From UBA964 sp044375575 (GTDB lineage: Bacteria; Pseudomonadota; Gammaproteobacteria; Steroidobacterales; Steroidobacteraceae), in NCBI GenBank assembly GCA_044375575.1, contig JBILMJ010000001.1, positions 62,001 to 126,000 of the forward strand: DNA of 64,000 nt, read 5' to 3'. Positions 26,271 through 36,310 of the stretch are shown in pieces. A model generated the notes under the pieces. The model had not been told where the DNA came from, made no database searches, and was given only the letters and a program-made list of their open reading frames with translations. The translations under genes and the position numbers were made by a program. Position 1 is the first letter of the stretch, and every line of letters starts with the position of its first letter.

Positions 26271-27053
26271 GTGAACGCTCGCGATCTCCGCATCCACTCG
26301 CTGCATATCTATCCGGTCAAATCGGGGCGCGCCATCGATCTCGATGCGGCGCGCTTGGGTCCGCGTGGCTTGCAGTACGATCGTGAATGGATGTTCATCA
26401 CCGCCGAGGGTCGTTTCATCACCCAACGCAGTCATCCCGTATTGGCGCTACTCGAGGCCGAGCCCGATGAACTCGGGGTGACGCTCGTTCATCCGCAAGC
26501 GGGACGTTTGCGACTCGAGAGGCCCGCGCCCATGACCATAGCGCCCGGAGATTGGCGCACGGTCAACGTTTGGAAGCGCGTCGTCGAAGCGATCGATCTC
26601 GGGCGGGAGGCTGCGCGTTTCGCGAGCGCGGTGGTCGGTGAACCCGCACGAATCGTGGCCGCCGGCTCCGATAATTTTCCAGACGGCTACCCCCTGCTCG
26701 TCTGCACACGGGCCTCGCTCGAAGATTTGAACCGTCGAATGCCGTCGGCTCTGCCGATGAGTCGATTCAGGCCCAACATCGTGCTCGACGGTACCGATGC
26801 CTGGGAAGAGGATCACATCAAAGAATTGCGCATCGGCACCACGCGCATGAAGCTCGTGAAGGCCTGCACGCGATGCGTCATGACCGGAATCGACCAAGAG
26901 AGTGGCCGGAAAGCCTTGAGTCCGCTACCCGTGCTGCAGGAGTTTCGGTTCGACGCCGCCCTGCGCGGCGTCACCTTTGGCCAGAACGCCCGAGTCGAAA
27001 GCGGCGCCGGCAATGTGCTCCGCGTCGGCGACGCGGTACAGATCTCGGGCTGA
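26271..27053 (+). CDS. MOSC domain protein (YcbX-like)
   Basis: This 260-residue protein has an N-terminal MOSC beta-barrel (LHIYPVKSGRAIDLDAARLGPRG, about 11-33) and a C-terminal MOSC domain with the molybdenum-cofactor cysteine in KACTRCVMTGIDQESG (about 203-218). Members such as YcbX reduce N-hydroxylated bases, and the mARC proteins reduce similar substrates. Unlike E. coli YcbX it lacks a C-terminal ferredoxin domain, so an external electron donor is needed. It starts with GTG at 26271. It converges on the desaturase gene with only 6 bp between stops. Confidence 0.88.
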   Translation: MNARDLRIHSLHIYPVKSGRAIDLDAARLGPRGLQYDREWMFITAEGRFITQRSHPVLALLEAEPDELGVTLVHPQAGRLRLERPAPMTIAPGDWRTVNVWKRVVEAIDLGREAARFASAVVGEPARIVAAGSDNFPDGYPLLVCTRASLEDLNRRMPSALPMSRFRPNIVLDGTDAWEEDHIKELRIGTTRMKLVKACTRCVMTGIDQESGRKALSPLPVLQEFRFDAALRGVTFGQNARVESGAGNVLRVGDAVQISG

Positions 27054-27059
27054 CAGCCC

Positions 27060-28121
27060 TCAGTTCGAAGGGGCGTTCAGCGGCACCCGCGACGTCACCT
27101 GACCTCTGAAATCGAGCCAGGCGTGATTGGTGTAGTCGTAGAGTTTGCAACGACGCACGCAGTCGACGTAGGTCCGCCAGTTCATGCGGTAAACCTGGAA
27201 CTGGTCGTTGAAGCGCTCGGTGAGCAAGGTCTGCGCTCTGCGCAACGAGTACATCGGAATGCGCGGATTCAGGTGATGGGCGTTGTGCTCCATGATGTTG
27301 TGGAGCAGACGGTCGATACCCAAGGGCAAGCGAACCTGGACGGTCGCCGTGAGATAGGCGCGGTACTGCTGCCACTCGTGTCGCTTGAGGAACCACGCGA
27401 TCTTCGGATGGGTGTGATGCACGAAGACGACGAAGCCCATCACGACATTCCAGAGCGCGAACGGCACGATCACGCCGAGCGTCAGCAGCAACCCGAGGCT
27501 CTGTCCGGTTTCGAAGGACACCAGCACGATCAAACCCACCCACGCCATCATGCCGATGGTGACTAGCGTGCTGTCCCAGTGATACTTGGCGCGACTTGCG
27601 CCAATTTGCTTGCGCGTGGCGAAGTAGAGTTTCTTCCACCACAGCTCAAGGAAATAGTAGAGACCCCAGCCGAGGCCGCTGCGGTAGATGCGCTCGAGCG
27701 CACGACGATAACGCGGCAGCGCATCGAACTCGTCTTTGGAGAACGGCGCCCACACCTGGTCGCGCCCTTTGAGGTTGTTGAACCCGTGATGGGCCACGTT
27801 ATGACCGACATCCCACAAACTGAACGCCGTCATCGATGGCAGGAAAGCGATGCGACCAACGACCTGATTGAGCCACTTGCTTTTAAAAAACGAGCCGTGG
27901 CAAGCGTCGTGACCGATGAGGAACAGGCGGACGATGCCGGCGGTGACCATGACCGAACCGAGCACTTTGAGCCAGACCGAGGCGTTGATGAGGACGAGTG
28001 CAAGCCCTCCCGCGAACAGGCAAAGATCGATCGCGAGTGCCAGGAAAGGCTTGAGGTAGCCCGCGTTCTCGAAGGCGATCAACAGCGCCTTTCGACTCGT
28101 GGTCTCGGTTGCGGTCTGCAT
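27060..28121 (-). CDS. Membrane fatty acid desaturase
   Basis: This 353-residue integral-membrane di-iron desaturase has the three histidine boxes HDACHGS (about 70-76), HNVAHHGF (about 107-114) and HNAHH (about 269-273), set between hydrophobic segments. The layout matches acyl-lipid (DesA/omega-6-like) desaturases acting on membrane fatty acids; the double-bond position cannot be read from sequence. The gene diverges from putA across 63 bp and converges with the MOSC gene. No cytochrome b5 domain is present, so electrons probably come from a ferredoxin. Confidence 0.88.
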   Translation of the reverse strand: MQTATETTSRKALLIAFENAGYLKPFLALAIDLCLFAGGLALVLINASVWLKVLGSVMVTAGIVRLFLIGHDACHGSFFKSKWLNQVVGRIAFLPSMTAFSLWDVGHNVAHHGFNNLKGRDQVWAPFSKDEFDALPRYRRALERIYRSGLGWGLYYFLELWWKKLYFATRKQIGASRAKYHWDSTLVTIGMMAWVGLIVLVSFETGQSLGLLLTLGVIVPFALWNVVMGFVVFVHHTHPKIAWFLKRHEWQQYRAYLTATVQVRLPLGIDRLLHNIMEHNAHHLNPRIPMYSLRRAQTLLTERFNDQFQVYRMNWRTYVDCVRRCKLYDYTNHAWLDFRGQVTSRVPLNAPSN

Positions 28122-28184
28122 TGCGAAACAACCCCTTGACGTTCAATCTGGGAAAGCATTGTACCCGGCCTCATAATACGAGGC

Positions 28185-31100
28185 ATGACATTCGTTTCCC
28201 CGCGCCCGCGCAGCGAGACGGCGGACGTTCAGCATCTGGTCGACTCGCTCGACGACGCTTGGCGCGAGTCCGCCATCGCGACCGGTCGTGCGCTCGTCTC
28301 GGGTGCGCGACGCCGTGCCGACGAACGCCCGTATCTCGACGCTTTCCTGCAGGAATTCGGCCTTTCCAACCAGGAGGGTATCGCACTGATGTGTCTCGCC
28401 GAGGCACTGCTGCGCATCCCCGACGACGACACGGCCGATCGCCTGATCGCCGAAAAGGTATCGAGCGGCAACTGGGACTCGCATTCGGGCCGCTCTACAT
28501 CGCTCTTCGTGAACGCCTCGACTTGGGGCCTCATGTTGACCGGTCGACTCGTCGACCTGCCCGCGGAGATGACCGGCGACGCCCGTTCCTGGATGCGCGG
28601 ACTCAGCCAGCGCATGACCGAACCGGTCGTGCGCAACGCCTTGCGTCGCGCCATGCGTATCATCGGCGGCGAGTTCGTCGTCGGGCGTGGCATCGAGGAA
28701 GCACTCGAACGTTGCGCCTCGGAATCCGCCCTATCGCTCTGCTCCTTCGACATGCTCGGCGAAGGCGCTCGCACCGATGCCGATGCCGAACGCTACACGG
28801 CAGCCTACGCCTCGGCGATCGAAGCCATCGCAGCCGCACGACCTTCCGGAAATGTTTCGTCGCTGCATGCGTATCACGCCATCTCCATCAAGCTGTCGGC
28901 GCTCGATCCACGTTATTCCCTCGTGCAACGCCGTCGGACGCTCGATCGATTGTTGCCGCGGGCGCTCGAACTCGCGCGACTCGCCGCGTCTCGAGGGCTC
29001 GGTCTCACGCTCGATGCCGAGGAACAAGACCGTCTCGAATTGTCGCTCGAGCTCATTGGCGCGCTGGCGCGCGACCCCGCGACGCGCGACTGGCCAGGCC
29101 TCGGTCTCGCCGTGCAGGCCTACGGCCGACGGGCTCCGCAGGTGATCGACCATGTCACGGCTCTCGCGAGCGAGCTGCATCGCCCGCTTGCCGTGCGTCT
29201 CGTCAAAGGTGCGTACTGGGACAGCGAAATCAAGCGCGCGCAGGAACGCGGTTTGACCGAATACCCTGTGTACACCCGAAAGTGTTCGACCGACGTCGCC
29301 TATTTGGCTTGCGCAAAAAAATTGATTGCGGCGGCGCCGCTGATCTACTCGCAGTTCGCCACCCATAACGCCCACACGATCGGCGCCATCCTCGCCATGA
29401 AACGCGCCGCTCCGGCACTGCCCGCGCTAGAGTTCCAGCGACTGCACGGCATGGGAGTGCTGCTCTACGACGAAGCACGTCGCCAGATCACGGACTTCCC
29501 GCCGGTGCGCGTCTACGCTCCCGTGGGGCCTCACGCGGAACTGCTCGCCTATCTCGTGCGTCGACTACTCGAAAATGGCGCAAACACGTCGTTCGTCAAC
29601 CGCTTCATGGATGAGCGCGTGTCGGTCGATGATGTCGTCGTCGATCCGGTCGCCGAAGCGCGTAAACGACTCAAAGAGTCCGATCTCGTACACCTCGGCA
29701 TCCCGTTACCACCAAAGCTTTTCGGCGAGGCGCGACGTAATTCTTTGGGTCTCGATTTTGGACTCGAGACTTCTCTGCAAGCCCTGCGAAAGATCTGCCA
29801 ACTGCACCCGATCTCCGAGGTTCCGCCGTTCGAACCGGCGAGCGCGGTAGCGACCGCCTTTGCGGCCGCCCATGCCGCCCTGCCCGACTGGCAACGTCGC
29901 GATGTCGCAGAACGCGCGGCATGCCTCGAACGCGCCGCCGATCTGCTCGAGGAACGCCGCGACTCATTCCTGTCGCTGCTCGTGCAAGAGGCAGGCAAAA
30001 CGTTTGGGGATGCGCTCGCTGAAGTTCGGGAGGCCGCGGATTTTTGTCGATACTACGCCGCAGAGGCGCGCCTGCTGCAAGGCGTGCCGCAGCGGCTTGC
30101 CGGACCCACCGGCGAGACCAACGAACTGCAACTCCTCGGACGGGGCGTATTCGCCTGCATCAGCCCGTGGAATTTCCCGCTCGCCATCTTTGCAGGTCAG
30201 GTCGTGGCCGCACTCGTCACCGGCAATACCGTCGTCGCGAAGCCCGCTGAAACCACGCCGCGTGTCGCACTCGCGTTCGCGGCTTTGCTTCGAGGAGCGG
30301 GCGTTCCAAACGACGCACTCCAAGTACTGCCGATGATCGGACGCGACTTCGGCGAGGCGGCGCTCACGCAGGCCTCGCTCGCAGGGGTCGTATTCACAGG
30401 CTCCACGGCCACGGCACGCTGGCTGAACCAAAAATTGGCCTCGCGTGAGGGCGCGATCCTGCCGCTCATCGCCGAGACTGGCGGCATCAACGCCATGATC
30501 GTCGACTCCACCGCGCTGCCCGAGCAAGTCGTCGACGATGCCATCACTTCGGCGTTTGGGAGCGCAGGTCAGCGCTGCTCTGCACTGCGCGTGCTCTGCG
30601 TGCAGGACGACATCGCCGATCGTATCGTCGACATGCTCGTGGGTGCGATGGATACGCTCGTCGTCGGGGATCCGCGCGATCTTGCCGTGGATGTCGGTCC
30701 CGTGATCAGTCTCGAGGCTGCGCGTCAGTTGCGCCTTCACGTCGAAGAGGTCGCGCGCAAAGGCCGACTCTTGAAGGTGGGCCGCCTTCCGAGCGCCACG
30801 CCGGTCGGCTACCCCACCACGATCGATCCGGGACGCTACGTCGCGCCTCATCTGATCGAACTCGAGTCCGTGCGTGATCTCACGCGCGAGGCGTTCGGCC
30901 CGGTGCTCCACCTCGTTCGATACGCCTCGAACGATCTTCCGAGATTGCTCGACGATCTGCGCGCGAACGGCTATGCGCTCACGCTCGGCATACAGAGCCG
31001 GCTGGAAGCCACTCGACATCGGGTCTACACCCTCTCGAGCGCCGGTAATGTCTACTTGAATCGCAACATGATCGGAGCCGTCGTGGGCGTGCAGCCCTTC

Positions 31101-31235
31101 GGAGGCTCGGGACTCTCAGGTACCGGCCCCAAAGCAGGCGGCCCGCACTACCTGTCGCGCTTCGTCACCGAACGCACGCTGACGATCAACACCACGGCGA
31201 CAGGCGGCAACACGGCCCTATTGAGTCTCGATTAA
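28185..31235 (+). CDS. putA: Bifunctional proline dehydrogenase / L-glutamate gamma-semialdehyde dehydrogenase PutA
   Basis: This 1016-residue fused enzyme oxidises proline to glutamate. The FAD-dependent proline dehydrogenase barrel occupies about residues 60-450 (LTLDAEEQDRLELSLELIG; VRLVKGAYWDSEIK). The NAD-dependent dehydrogenase spans about 500-990, with ACISPWNFPLAIFAGQ, VFTGSTATARWLN, the glutamate in AETGGINAMI and the cysteine in AGQRCSALRVL. It lacks the N-terminal ribbon-helix-helix repressor domain of E. coli PutA and the extra C-terminal domain, so it is a minimal catalytic-only form. It feeds glutamate, the co-substrate of the polyamine ligases, but lies apart from them. Confidence 0.95.
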   Translation: MTFVSPRPRSETADVQHLVDSLDDAWRESAIATGRALVSGARRRADERPYLDAFLQEFGLSNQEGIALMCLAEALLRIPDDDTADRLIAEKVSSGNWDSHSGRSTSLFVNASTWGLMLTGRLVDLPAEMTGDARSWMRGLSQRMTEPVVRNALRRAMRIIGGEFVVGRGIEEALERCASESALSLCSFDMLGEGARTDADAERYTAAYASAIEAIAAARPSGNVSSLHAYHAISIKLSALDPRYSLVQRRRTLDRLLPRALELARLAASRGLGLTLDAEEQDRLELSLELIGALARDPATRDWPGLGLAVQAYGRRAPQVIDHVTALASELHRPLAVRLVKGAYWDSEIKRAQERGLTEYPVYTRKCSTDVAYLACAKKLIAAAPLIYSQFATHNAHTIGAILAMKRAAPALPALEFQRLHGMGVLLYDEARRQITDFPPVRVYAPVGPHAELLAYLVRRLLENGANTSFVNRFMDERVSVDDVVVDPVAEARKRLKESDLVHLGIPLPPKLFGEARRNSLGLDFGLETSLQALRKICQLHPISEVPPFEPASAVATAFAAAHAALPDWQRRDVAERAACLERAADLLEERRDSFLSLLVQEAGKTFGDALAEVREAADFCRYYAAEARLLQGVPQRLAGPTGETNELQLLGRGVFACISPWNFPLAIFAGQVVAALVTGNTVVAKPAETTPRVALAFAALLRGAGVPNDALQVLPMIGRDFGEAALTQASLAGVVFTGSTATARWLNQKLASREGAILPLIAETGGINAMIVDSTALPEQVVDDAITSAFGSAGQRCSALRVLCVQDDIADRIVDMLVGAMDTLVVGDPRDLAVDVGPVISLEAARQLRLHVEEVARKGRLLKVGRLPSATPVGYPTTIDPGRYVAPHLIELESVRDLTREAFGPVLHLVRYASNDLPRLLDDLRANGYALTLGIQSRLEATRHRVYTLSSAGNVYLNRNMIGAVVGVQPFGGSGLSGTGPKAGGPHYLSRFVTERTLTINTTATGGNTALLSLD

Positions 31236-31278
31236 GCGTAGCGGCTCGCGTCTCTCGCCGTCGGCAAAAACACCGAAC

Positions 31279-33933
31279 TCAGCGCGTCCAGGGCGGATCG
31301 GAAATCGTCGTACCCAGCCGGCGCGCAGCCTCAGCGTGTTTTTCGCGCGGTAGGCGTCCGGATTCGACGAGCGCTTGGACCGCAGCGAGCGCGATGCTCG
31401 CACGATCCACTTCAAAGAATTGCCGCAGGGCCGACCGCGTATCGCTACGACCAAAACCATCGGTGCCGAGCACGATGAACCGTCGACCCGGTAGATAGCT
31501 CGAAAGCATCTGCGGGACAGCGCGGACGTAGTCCGATGTCGCGACGATGGGCGCCTCACCTGCGAGGCAGCGTTCGAGGTGCGATTCGTGATGCGATTCC
31601 GTGGGAGATAACCGACGAGTGCGCTCGACTGCGGCCGCCTCGCGGGCCAACTCGCTGTAACTCGTCACGCTCCAAATTTCGCTGGAAATCGCCATCTCAC
31701 GCTCCAGCCATTCGCTCGCGGCGATCACCTCGCGCAGGATCGCACCCGAGCCGAGCAGACGAACCGCGGGATCCGACCCTCGAGTCGCGAAGCGATACAT
31801 CCCGCGGATCACATCGTCGCGAGCCTCCTCCGGCAACGACGGTTGCGCGTAGTTCTCGTTCATCACGGTCAAGTAATAAAACTCGTCCCGCCCCTCTTCG
31901 AGCATGCGGCGTGCGCCATGGTCGAATATGACGGCGAGCTCCCCTGCGAACGCGGGGTCGTAAGCCCGGCAGTTGGGGATGGTCGCGGCCACGAGATGAC
32001 TCGATCCGTCCTGATGCTGCAGGCCCTCGCCTCCGAGCGTCGTGCGACCGGCCGTGGCACCGAGCAAGAAGCCGCGCGCGCGCTGATCAGCCGCTGCCCA
32101 GATGAGATCGCCGACACGCTGAAATCCGAAAATCGAGTAGTAGATGTAGAGCGGGAGCAACGTGACGCCATGGACGCTGTAGGACGTGGCGGCCGCTACC
32201 CAGGACGACAGCGCACCGGCCTCGGTGATGCCCTCCTCGAGTAACTGACCCTCACGACTCTCGCGATACGACAACAGCGATCCCGCATCTTCAGGCTCGT
32301 AAAGCTGCCCGAGCGGCGAGTAGATCCCAATTTGGCGGAACAAACTCGCCATACCGAACGTACGCGCCTCGTCGGCGACGATCGGCACGATGCGCGGACC
32401 CAGTGCCTTGTCGCGCAGCAGATTGCTCACGATGCGCACCACGGCCATGGTGGTGGACATTTCTTTGCCCTCGGATTCGAGTGCAAACGCACCATAACTG
32501 TCGATCGAGGGAACATCGATGCGCTCGCCCACCCGACGACGACGTGGCATCGGACCACCGAGCGCTGCGCGTCGATCACGCAGGTAGCGCATCTCGGGGC
32601 TATCGTCTGCAGGCTTGTAGAAACGCAGTTCCGAAACTTCGGTGTCGCTCAAAGGCAAATTGAACCGATTGCGAAATTCCAGCAAGGCATCGACGTCGAG
32701 TTTCTTCTCTTGATGGGCCGTCATGCGCGACTCACCCGCGCGCCCCATGCCATACCCCTTCTTCGTCTTGGCCAGAATCACGGTCGGTTGCCCTCGATGA
32801 GCCGACGCCGAGGCAAGGGCAGCATAGAGTTTTCGGAAGTCGTGGCCGCCACGTTTCAGGGCGTCGATCTCGGCCAGCGACATATGCGCAACGAGCGCAC
32901 GCAGCTCAGGATCGAGGGCAAAGAAATGCTCCTGGTTGTAGGCGCCGTCGTTGGCGCCGAGCGTCTGATACTGCCCGTCTACCGTCTTCGAGAAGGCGCG
33001 GAGCAATGCATGGTTGTGATCGCGTGCGAAGAGCGGGTCCCAGTCCGAACCCCACAGCACCTTGATGACGTTCCAGCCGGCGCCGGTAAAGAGCGCCTCG
33101 AGCTCCTGGATGATCTGGCCATTGCCCCGTACGGGCCCATCGAGGCGCTGCAAGTTGCAGTTGATGATGAACGTGAGGTTGTCGAGTTTTTCTCGCGCTG
33201 CCAAGGTGAGCGCACCGATGGACTCGGGCTCGTCCATCTCGCCATCGCCGAAAATCCCCCAGACTCGCCGACGCTCATTGGCCGCGAAACCTCGATGACC
33301 GAGATATCTCAGAAAACGCGCCTGATAGACCGCGTTTATCGGGCCGATGCCCATCGAGCCTGTCGGGAATTGCCAGAAATCCGGCATAAGCCACGGATGC
33401 GGATAAGAGCTGAGTCCACCTCCTGCAACCTCTTGCCGATACTTCGCGAGCGTCTGCTCATCGAGTCGACCTTCTAAATACGCTCGCGCATAGACGCCAG
33501 GCGCCGAGTGCGGCTGGAAAAAGACGAGATCGCCGCCGTCCGGCACCTCAGGGCCCCTGAAAAAATGATTGAAACCGGTCTCGAAAATTTCGGCTGCGGA
33601 GGCATAGGTGGCGACGTGACCGCCGAGCTCTCCGTAGGCCTTGTTGGCACGTACCACCATGGCGAGTGCGTTCCACCGCATGAGGGCGGTGAGACGCTCT
33701 TCCATTGCCACATCCCCGGGATGTACGGCCTGCTCATCGAGCGGGATGGTGTTCTGGTACGCCGAGTACGGCATGACGTGAGCGACGATGCCCAACTGCT
33801 GCGCCTGTTGCTCGAGCTGCGTAAGCAGGAAGAGACCCCGATCACGGCCGCCGGTGGCAACTGCCGCACGCAGCGCCTCGAGCCACTCCGCTGTTTCTTC
33901 GGGGTCGATATCTCGAGCGGGATCCATGCTCAT
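31279..33933 (-). CDS. aceE: Pyruvate dehydrogenase E1 component, homodimeric type
   Basis: This 884-residue thiamine-diphosphate enzyme decarboxylates pyruvate and passes the acetyl group to the E2 lipoyl domain. The ThDP motif runs from GDGEMDEPESIG (about 226-237) to LDNLTFIINCNLQRLDGPV. The N-terminal segment LTALMRWNALAMVVRANK and the GEGLQHQDGSSH segment (about 640) are diagnostic of AceE. It is the last gene of a leftward run and overlaps the acyl-CoA ligase stop by 4 bp (ATGA). No aceF or lpd adjoins it, unlike the usual aceEF operon, so its E2 and E3 partners must be encoded elsewhere. Confidence 0.95.
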   Translation of the reverse strand: MSMDPARDIDPEETAEWLEALRAAVATGGRDRGLFLLTQLEQQAQQLGIVAHVMPYSAYQNTIPLDEQAVHPGDVAMEERLTALMRWNALAMVVRANKAYGELGGHVATYASAAEIFETGFNHFFRGPEVPDGGDLVFFQPHSAPGVYARAYLEGRLDEQTLAKYRQEVAGGGLSSYPHPWLMPDFWQFPTGSMGIGPINAVYQARFLRYLGHRGFAANERRRVWGIFGDGEMDEPESIGALTLAAREKLDNLTFIINCNLQRLDGPVRGNGQIIQELEALFTGAGWNVIKVLWGSDWDPLFARDHNHALLRAFSKTVDGQYQTLGANDGAYNQEHFFALDPELRALVAHMSLAEIDALKRGGHDFRKLYAALASASAHRGQPTVILAKTKKGYGMGRAGESRMTAHQEKKLDVDALLEFRNRFNLPLSDTEVSELRFYKPADDSPEMRYLRDRRAALGGPMPRRRRVGERIDVPSIDSYGAFALESEGKEMSTTMAVVRIVSNLLRDKALGPRIVPIVADEARTFGMASLFRQIGIYSPLGQLYEPEDAGSLLSYRESREGQLLEEGITEAGALSSWVAAATSYSVHGVTLLPLYIYYSIFGFQRVGDLIWAAADQRARGFLLGATAGRTTLGGEGLQHQDGSSHLVAATIPNCRAYDPAFAGELAVIFDHGARRMLEEGRDEFYYLTVMNENYAQPSLPEEARDDVIRGMYRFATRGSDPAVRLLGSGAILREVIAASEWLEREMAISSEIWSVTSYSELAREAAAVERTRRLSPTESHHESHLERCLAGEAPIVATSDYVRAVPQMLSSYLPGRRFIVLGTDGFGRSDTRSALRQFFEVDRASIALAAVQALVESGRLPREKHAEAARRLGTTISDPPWTR

Positions 33934-35552
33934 CCTGGCAGTCGATGATCTTTGAACCGTTCGCGCAGCACGCTCTTCTGCATCTTTCCGGTCGCCCCTA
34001 GCGGAATCGCCTCGACGAACACGACGTCATCGGGTATCTGCCACTTGGCGAGTTTGCCCGCAAAGAACACAAGCAACTGCTCACGATCGACCTCCACTCC
34101 CGGCTTTTTGACTGCCACGAGCAACGGTCGCTCATCCCACTTCGGATGCGGTACGGCGATACACGCCGCCATCGCCACCGCCGGATGAGCCATCGCGATG
34201 TTCTCGACGTCGATGGAGCTGATCCATTCGCCGCCCGATTTGATGACGTCCTTGCTTCGGTCGGTGATCTGCAAAAACCCGTCGTCATCGATGGTCGCCA
34301 CGTCGCCGGTGTGGAACCAACCATCGATGAGCAGTGATTCGTGCTCTTTCTTGAAATAGCTCGAGATGATCCACGGACCGCGGACGAGCAGATCGCCCGA
34401 GGTTTTGCCATCCCAGGATAATTCTTTGCCTTCCGGGTCGACGATCTTCATGTCGACCCCAAACACTGCGCGCCCCTGCTTCGCGAGGATGGGCAGTTTC
34501 TCTTCCCAGGAAAGACTGACGTGCTTTTCGCGCAACGCGCCCACCGTACCGAGCGGTGACATTTCGGTCATGCCCCAGCCGTGCAATACATCGACGCCGA
34601 GTTTGTGAAAGGCATCGATCATGGCGGGCGGACACGCCGAGCCGCCGACACTCGTGCGACGCAAACTGGTGAAGCGCTTGCCCTCGCTCGCGAGGTGATT
34701 GAGCAAACCGAGCCAGACGGTTGGCACGCCGGCCGCGCAGGTGACTCGCTCGGACTCCATCAACTCGTACACCGATTTGCCATCGAGCGCCGCACCGGGC
34801 CACACCACTTTGGCGCCCATCATCGGCGCGCTGTAGGGCACGCCCCAGGCATTGACGTGAAACATGGGCACGACGGGCAGGATGCAGTCGCGCGCCGACA
34901 GGAACGTGGAATCGGGCAGCGCACCCGCGTAGGCGTGCAAAGTCGTCGACCGGTGACTGTAGAGCACGCCCTTCGGGTCGCCCGTGGTACCACTCGTGTA
35001 GCACAGGCCCGCTGCGAGTCGCTCATCGAACACCGGCCAGGTGTAATGCCCGTCCTGCGCTCCGATCCAGGCTTCGTAACTCAATAAATTCGGGATTCCC
35101 GAATCCTCGGGCAAAGCCTCCGCCTCGCACAACGCCACCCAATGGCGCACCGTCTTGCAGTGCGGCGCAATCGCTTTCACGAGCGGCAAGAAAGTCATGT
35201 CGAAGCAAAAGACTCGATCTTCTGCATCGTTGGCGATCCAGGCGACCTGCTCGGGCTTCAGACGCGGGTTGATCGTGTGGACCACCCGACCGCTGCCACT
35301 TACCCCGTAGTAAAGCTCGAAGTGTCGGTATCCATTCCAAGCGAGCGTGGCCACTCGGTCGCCCTGGGCGAGCCCGAGCGCATCGAACGCCTGCGCGAGC
35401 TTCTTGGACCGAATCAGCGCGTCACGATAGGTGTAGCGGTGAATGTCCCCCTCGACCCGACGAGACACCATCTCGACGTTGCCGTGATGACGCGCCGCGT
35501 GTTCCAAAAACCGCCAGATCAGCAGCGGTTCATCTTGCATCAGTCCGAGCAT
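33930..35552 (-). CDS. Fatty-acid/short-chain acyl-CoA ligase (ANL superfamily)
   Basis: This 540-residue AMP-forming acyl-CoA synthetase has the P-loop-like motif YTSGTTGDPKGVLYSH (about 185-200), the A5-type motif HGWGMTEMSPLG (about 330), the A7 aspartate in DGWFHTGDVATID (about 420-432), the hinge TDRSKDVIKSGGEWIS and the catalytic lysine in ATGKMQKSVLRE. It resembles long/medium-chain ligases and the DmdB (methylmercaptopropionate-CoA ligase) group; the exact acid cannot be set. Its start overlaps the preceding secreted-protein gene by 13 bp and its end overlaps aceE by 4 bp. Confidence 0.88.
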   Translation of the reverse strand: MLGLMQDEPLLIWRFLEHAARHHGNVEMVSRRVEGDIHRYTYRDALIRSKKLAQAFDALGLAQGDRVATLAWNGYRHFELYYGVSGSGRVVHTINPRLKPEQVAWIANDAEDRVFCFDMTFLPLVKAIAPHCKTVRHWVALCEAEALPEDSGIPNLLSYEAWIGAQDGHYTWPVFDERLAAGLCYTSGTTGDPKGVLYSHRSTTLHAYAGALPDSTFLSARDCILPVVPMFHVNAWGVPYSAPMMGAKVVWPGAALDGKSVYELMESERVTCAAGVPTVWLGLLNHLASEGKRFTSLRRTSVGGSACPPAMIDAFHKLGVDVLHGWGMTEMSPLGTVGALREKHVSLSWEEKLPILAKQGRAVFGVDMKIVDPEGKELSWDGKTSGDLLVRGPWIISSYFKKEHESLLIDGWFHTGDVATIDDDGFLQITDRSKDVIKSGGEWISSIDVENIAMAHPAVAMAACIAVPHPKWDERPLLVAVKKPGVEVDREQLLVFFAGKLAKWQIPDDVVFVEAIPLGATGKMQKSVLRERFKDHRLPG

Positions 35553-36310
35553 GAGTCCCCCTTGGCCACGACGAAGAGTGCATCCGGCATCGGACGATCG
35601 AGTTCGAAGTCCGTCCAGATGATTTCGTTTTGTTTGACGCCGTCGTAATAGAGTCGCACGCGTCCGGGCTGCACCCAGGAAACGCCCGGTTTGCGAAAGA
35701 AGTTCGAGTAGAGTCGCTCGTGCCAGCCACGTGACGTGTCGAAGCCGAGACGCAGGATCGCATAGTCGTCCTGGGCGATCGAGAACAGCGTCACCTGATT
35801 GGCGGGATCGACGATGCGCACGACATAAACAGCTCGCCCATCCACCGAATCGTCAGGTAATCGCTCTTGCAGAAATCCGGGCTCGATCGCAAAACGGATC
35901 ACACCGAAACCGAAATTCTCCGACCACTGTTTGTCCGCCTCGGAGGGTGGCTGCGGCCCCTCGAGCGTGTAGGAACGTTGACCATCGAAGGTGATGAGGC
36001 GAGCACAACGACCCTGATGCCACGACTCGATGCGCACCTTGCCATCGGCTGCATGAGCCATCCCTTTCTGCTTCGGGTAGACGCGCCACATGTCGTAGCG
36101 CTCATGACGCTCGACTCCTTTCCGCGTGTAGAACACTGCATGACCCCGCATCAGCAGCGTCTGCGGATGAATCCAGGTCTCTCCGCCTGCGGCAGCTTGC
36201 GCACGAGCGACGATCTCGCGCGCCGAAAGAGGGACGCCCTCTTCGGCGTTCCCCACGGGAGCGCTTAACCATAGCATCACCGACAGGAAAATCGCCAACA
36301 GACGAGTCAT
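35540..36310 (-). CDS. Secreted protein of unknown function
   Basis: This 256-residue protein has a clear signal peptide (MTRLLAIFLSVMLWLSAPVG, then NAEE). I do not recognise a named family. Overall it looks like a periplasmic beta-rich protein of the LolA-like/outer-membrane lipoprotein-sorting type, with strands such as YDMWRVYPKQKGMAHAADGK and RLYYDGVKQNEIIWTDFELD, but that comparison is weak. The ATG at 36310 has GGAGG 7 bases upstream and overlaps the stop of the NusG-like gene as ATGA. The longer open frame upstream is out-of-frame reading of that neighbour. Confidence 0.75.
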   Translation of the reverse strand: MTRLLAIFLSVMLWLSAPVGNAEEGVPLSAREIVARAQAAAGGETWIHPQTLLMRGHAVFYTRKGVERHERYDMWRVYPKQKGMAHAADGKVRIESWHQGRCARLITFDGQRSYTLEGPQPPSEADKQWSENFGFGVIRFAIEPGFLQERLPDDSVDGRAVYVVRIVDPANQVTLFSIAQDDYAILRLGFDTSRGWHERLYSNFFRKPGVSWVQPGRVRLYYDGVKQNEIIWTDFELDRPMPDALFVVAKGDSCSD

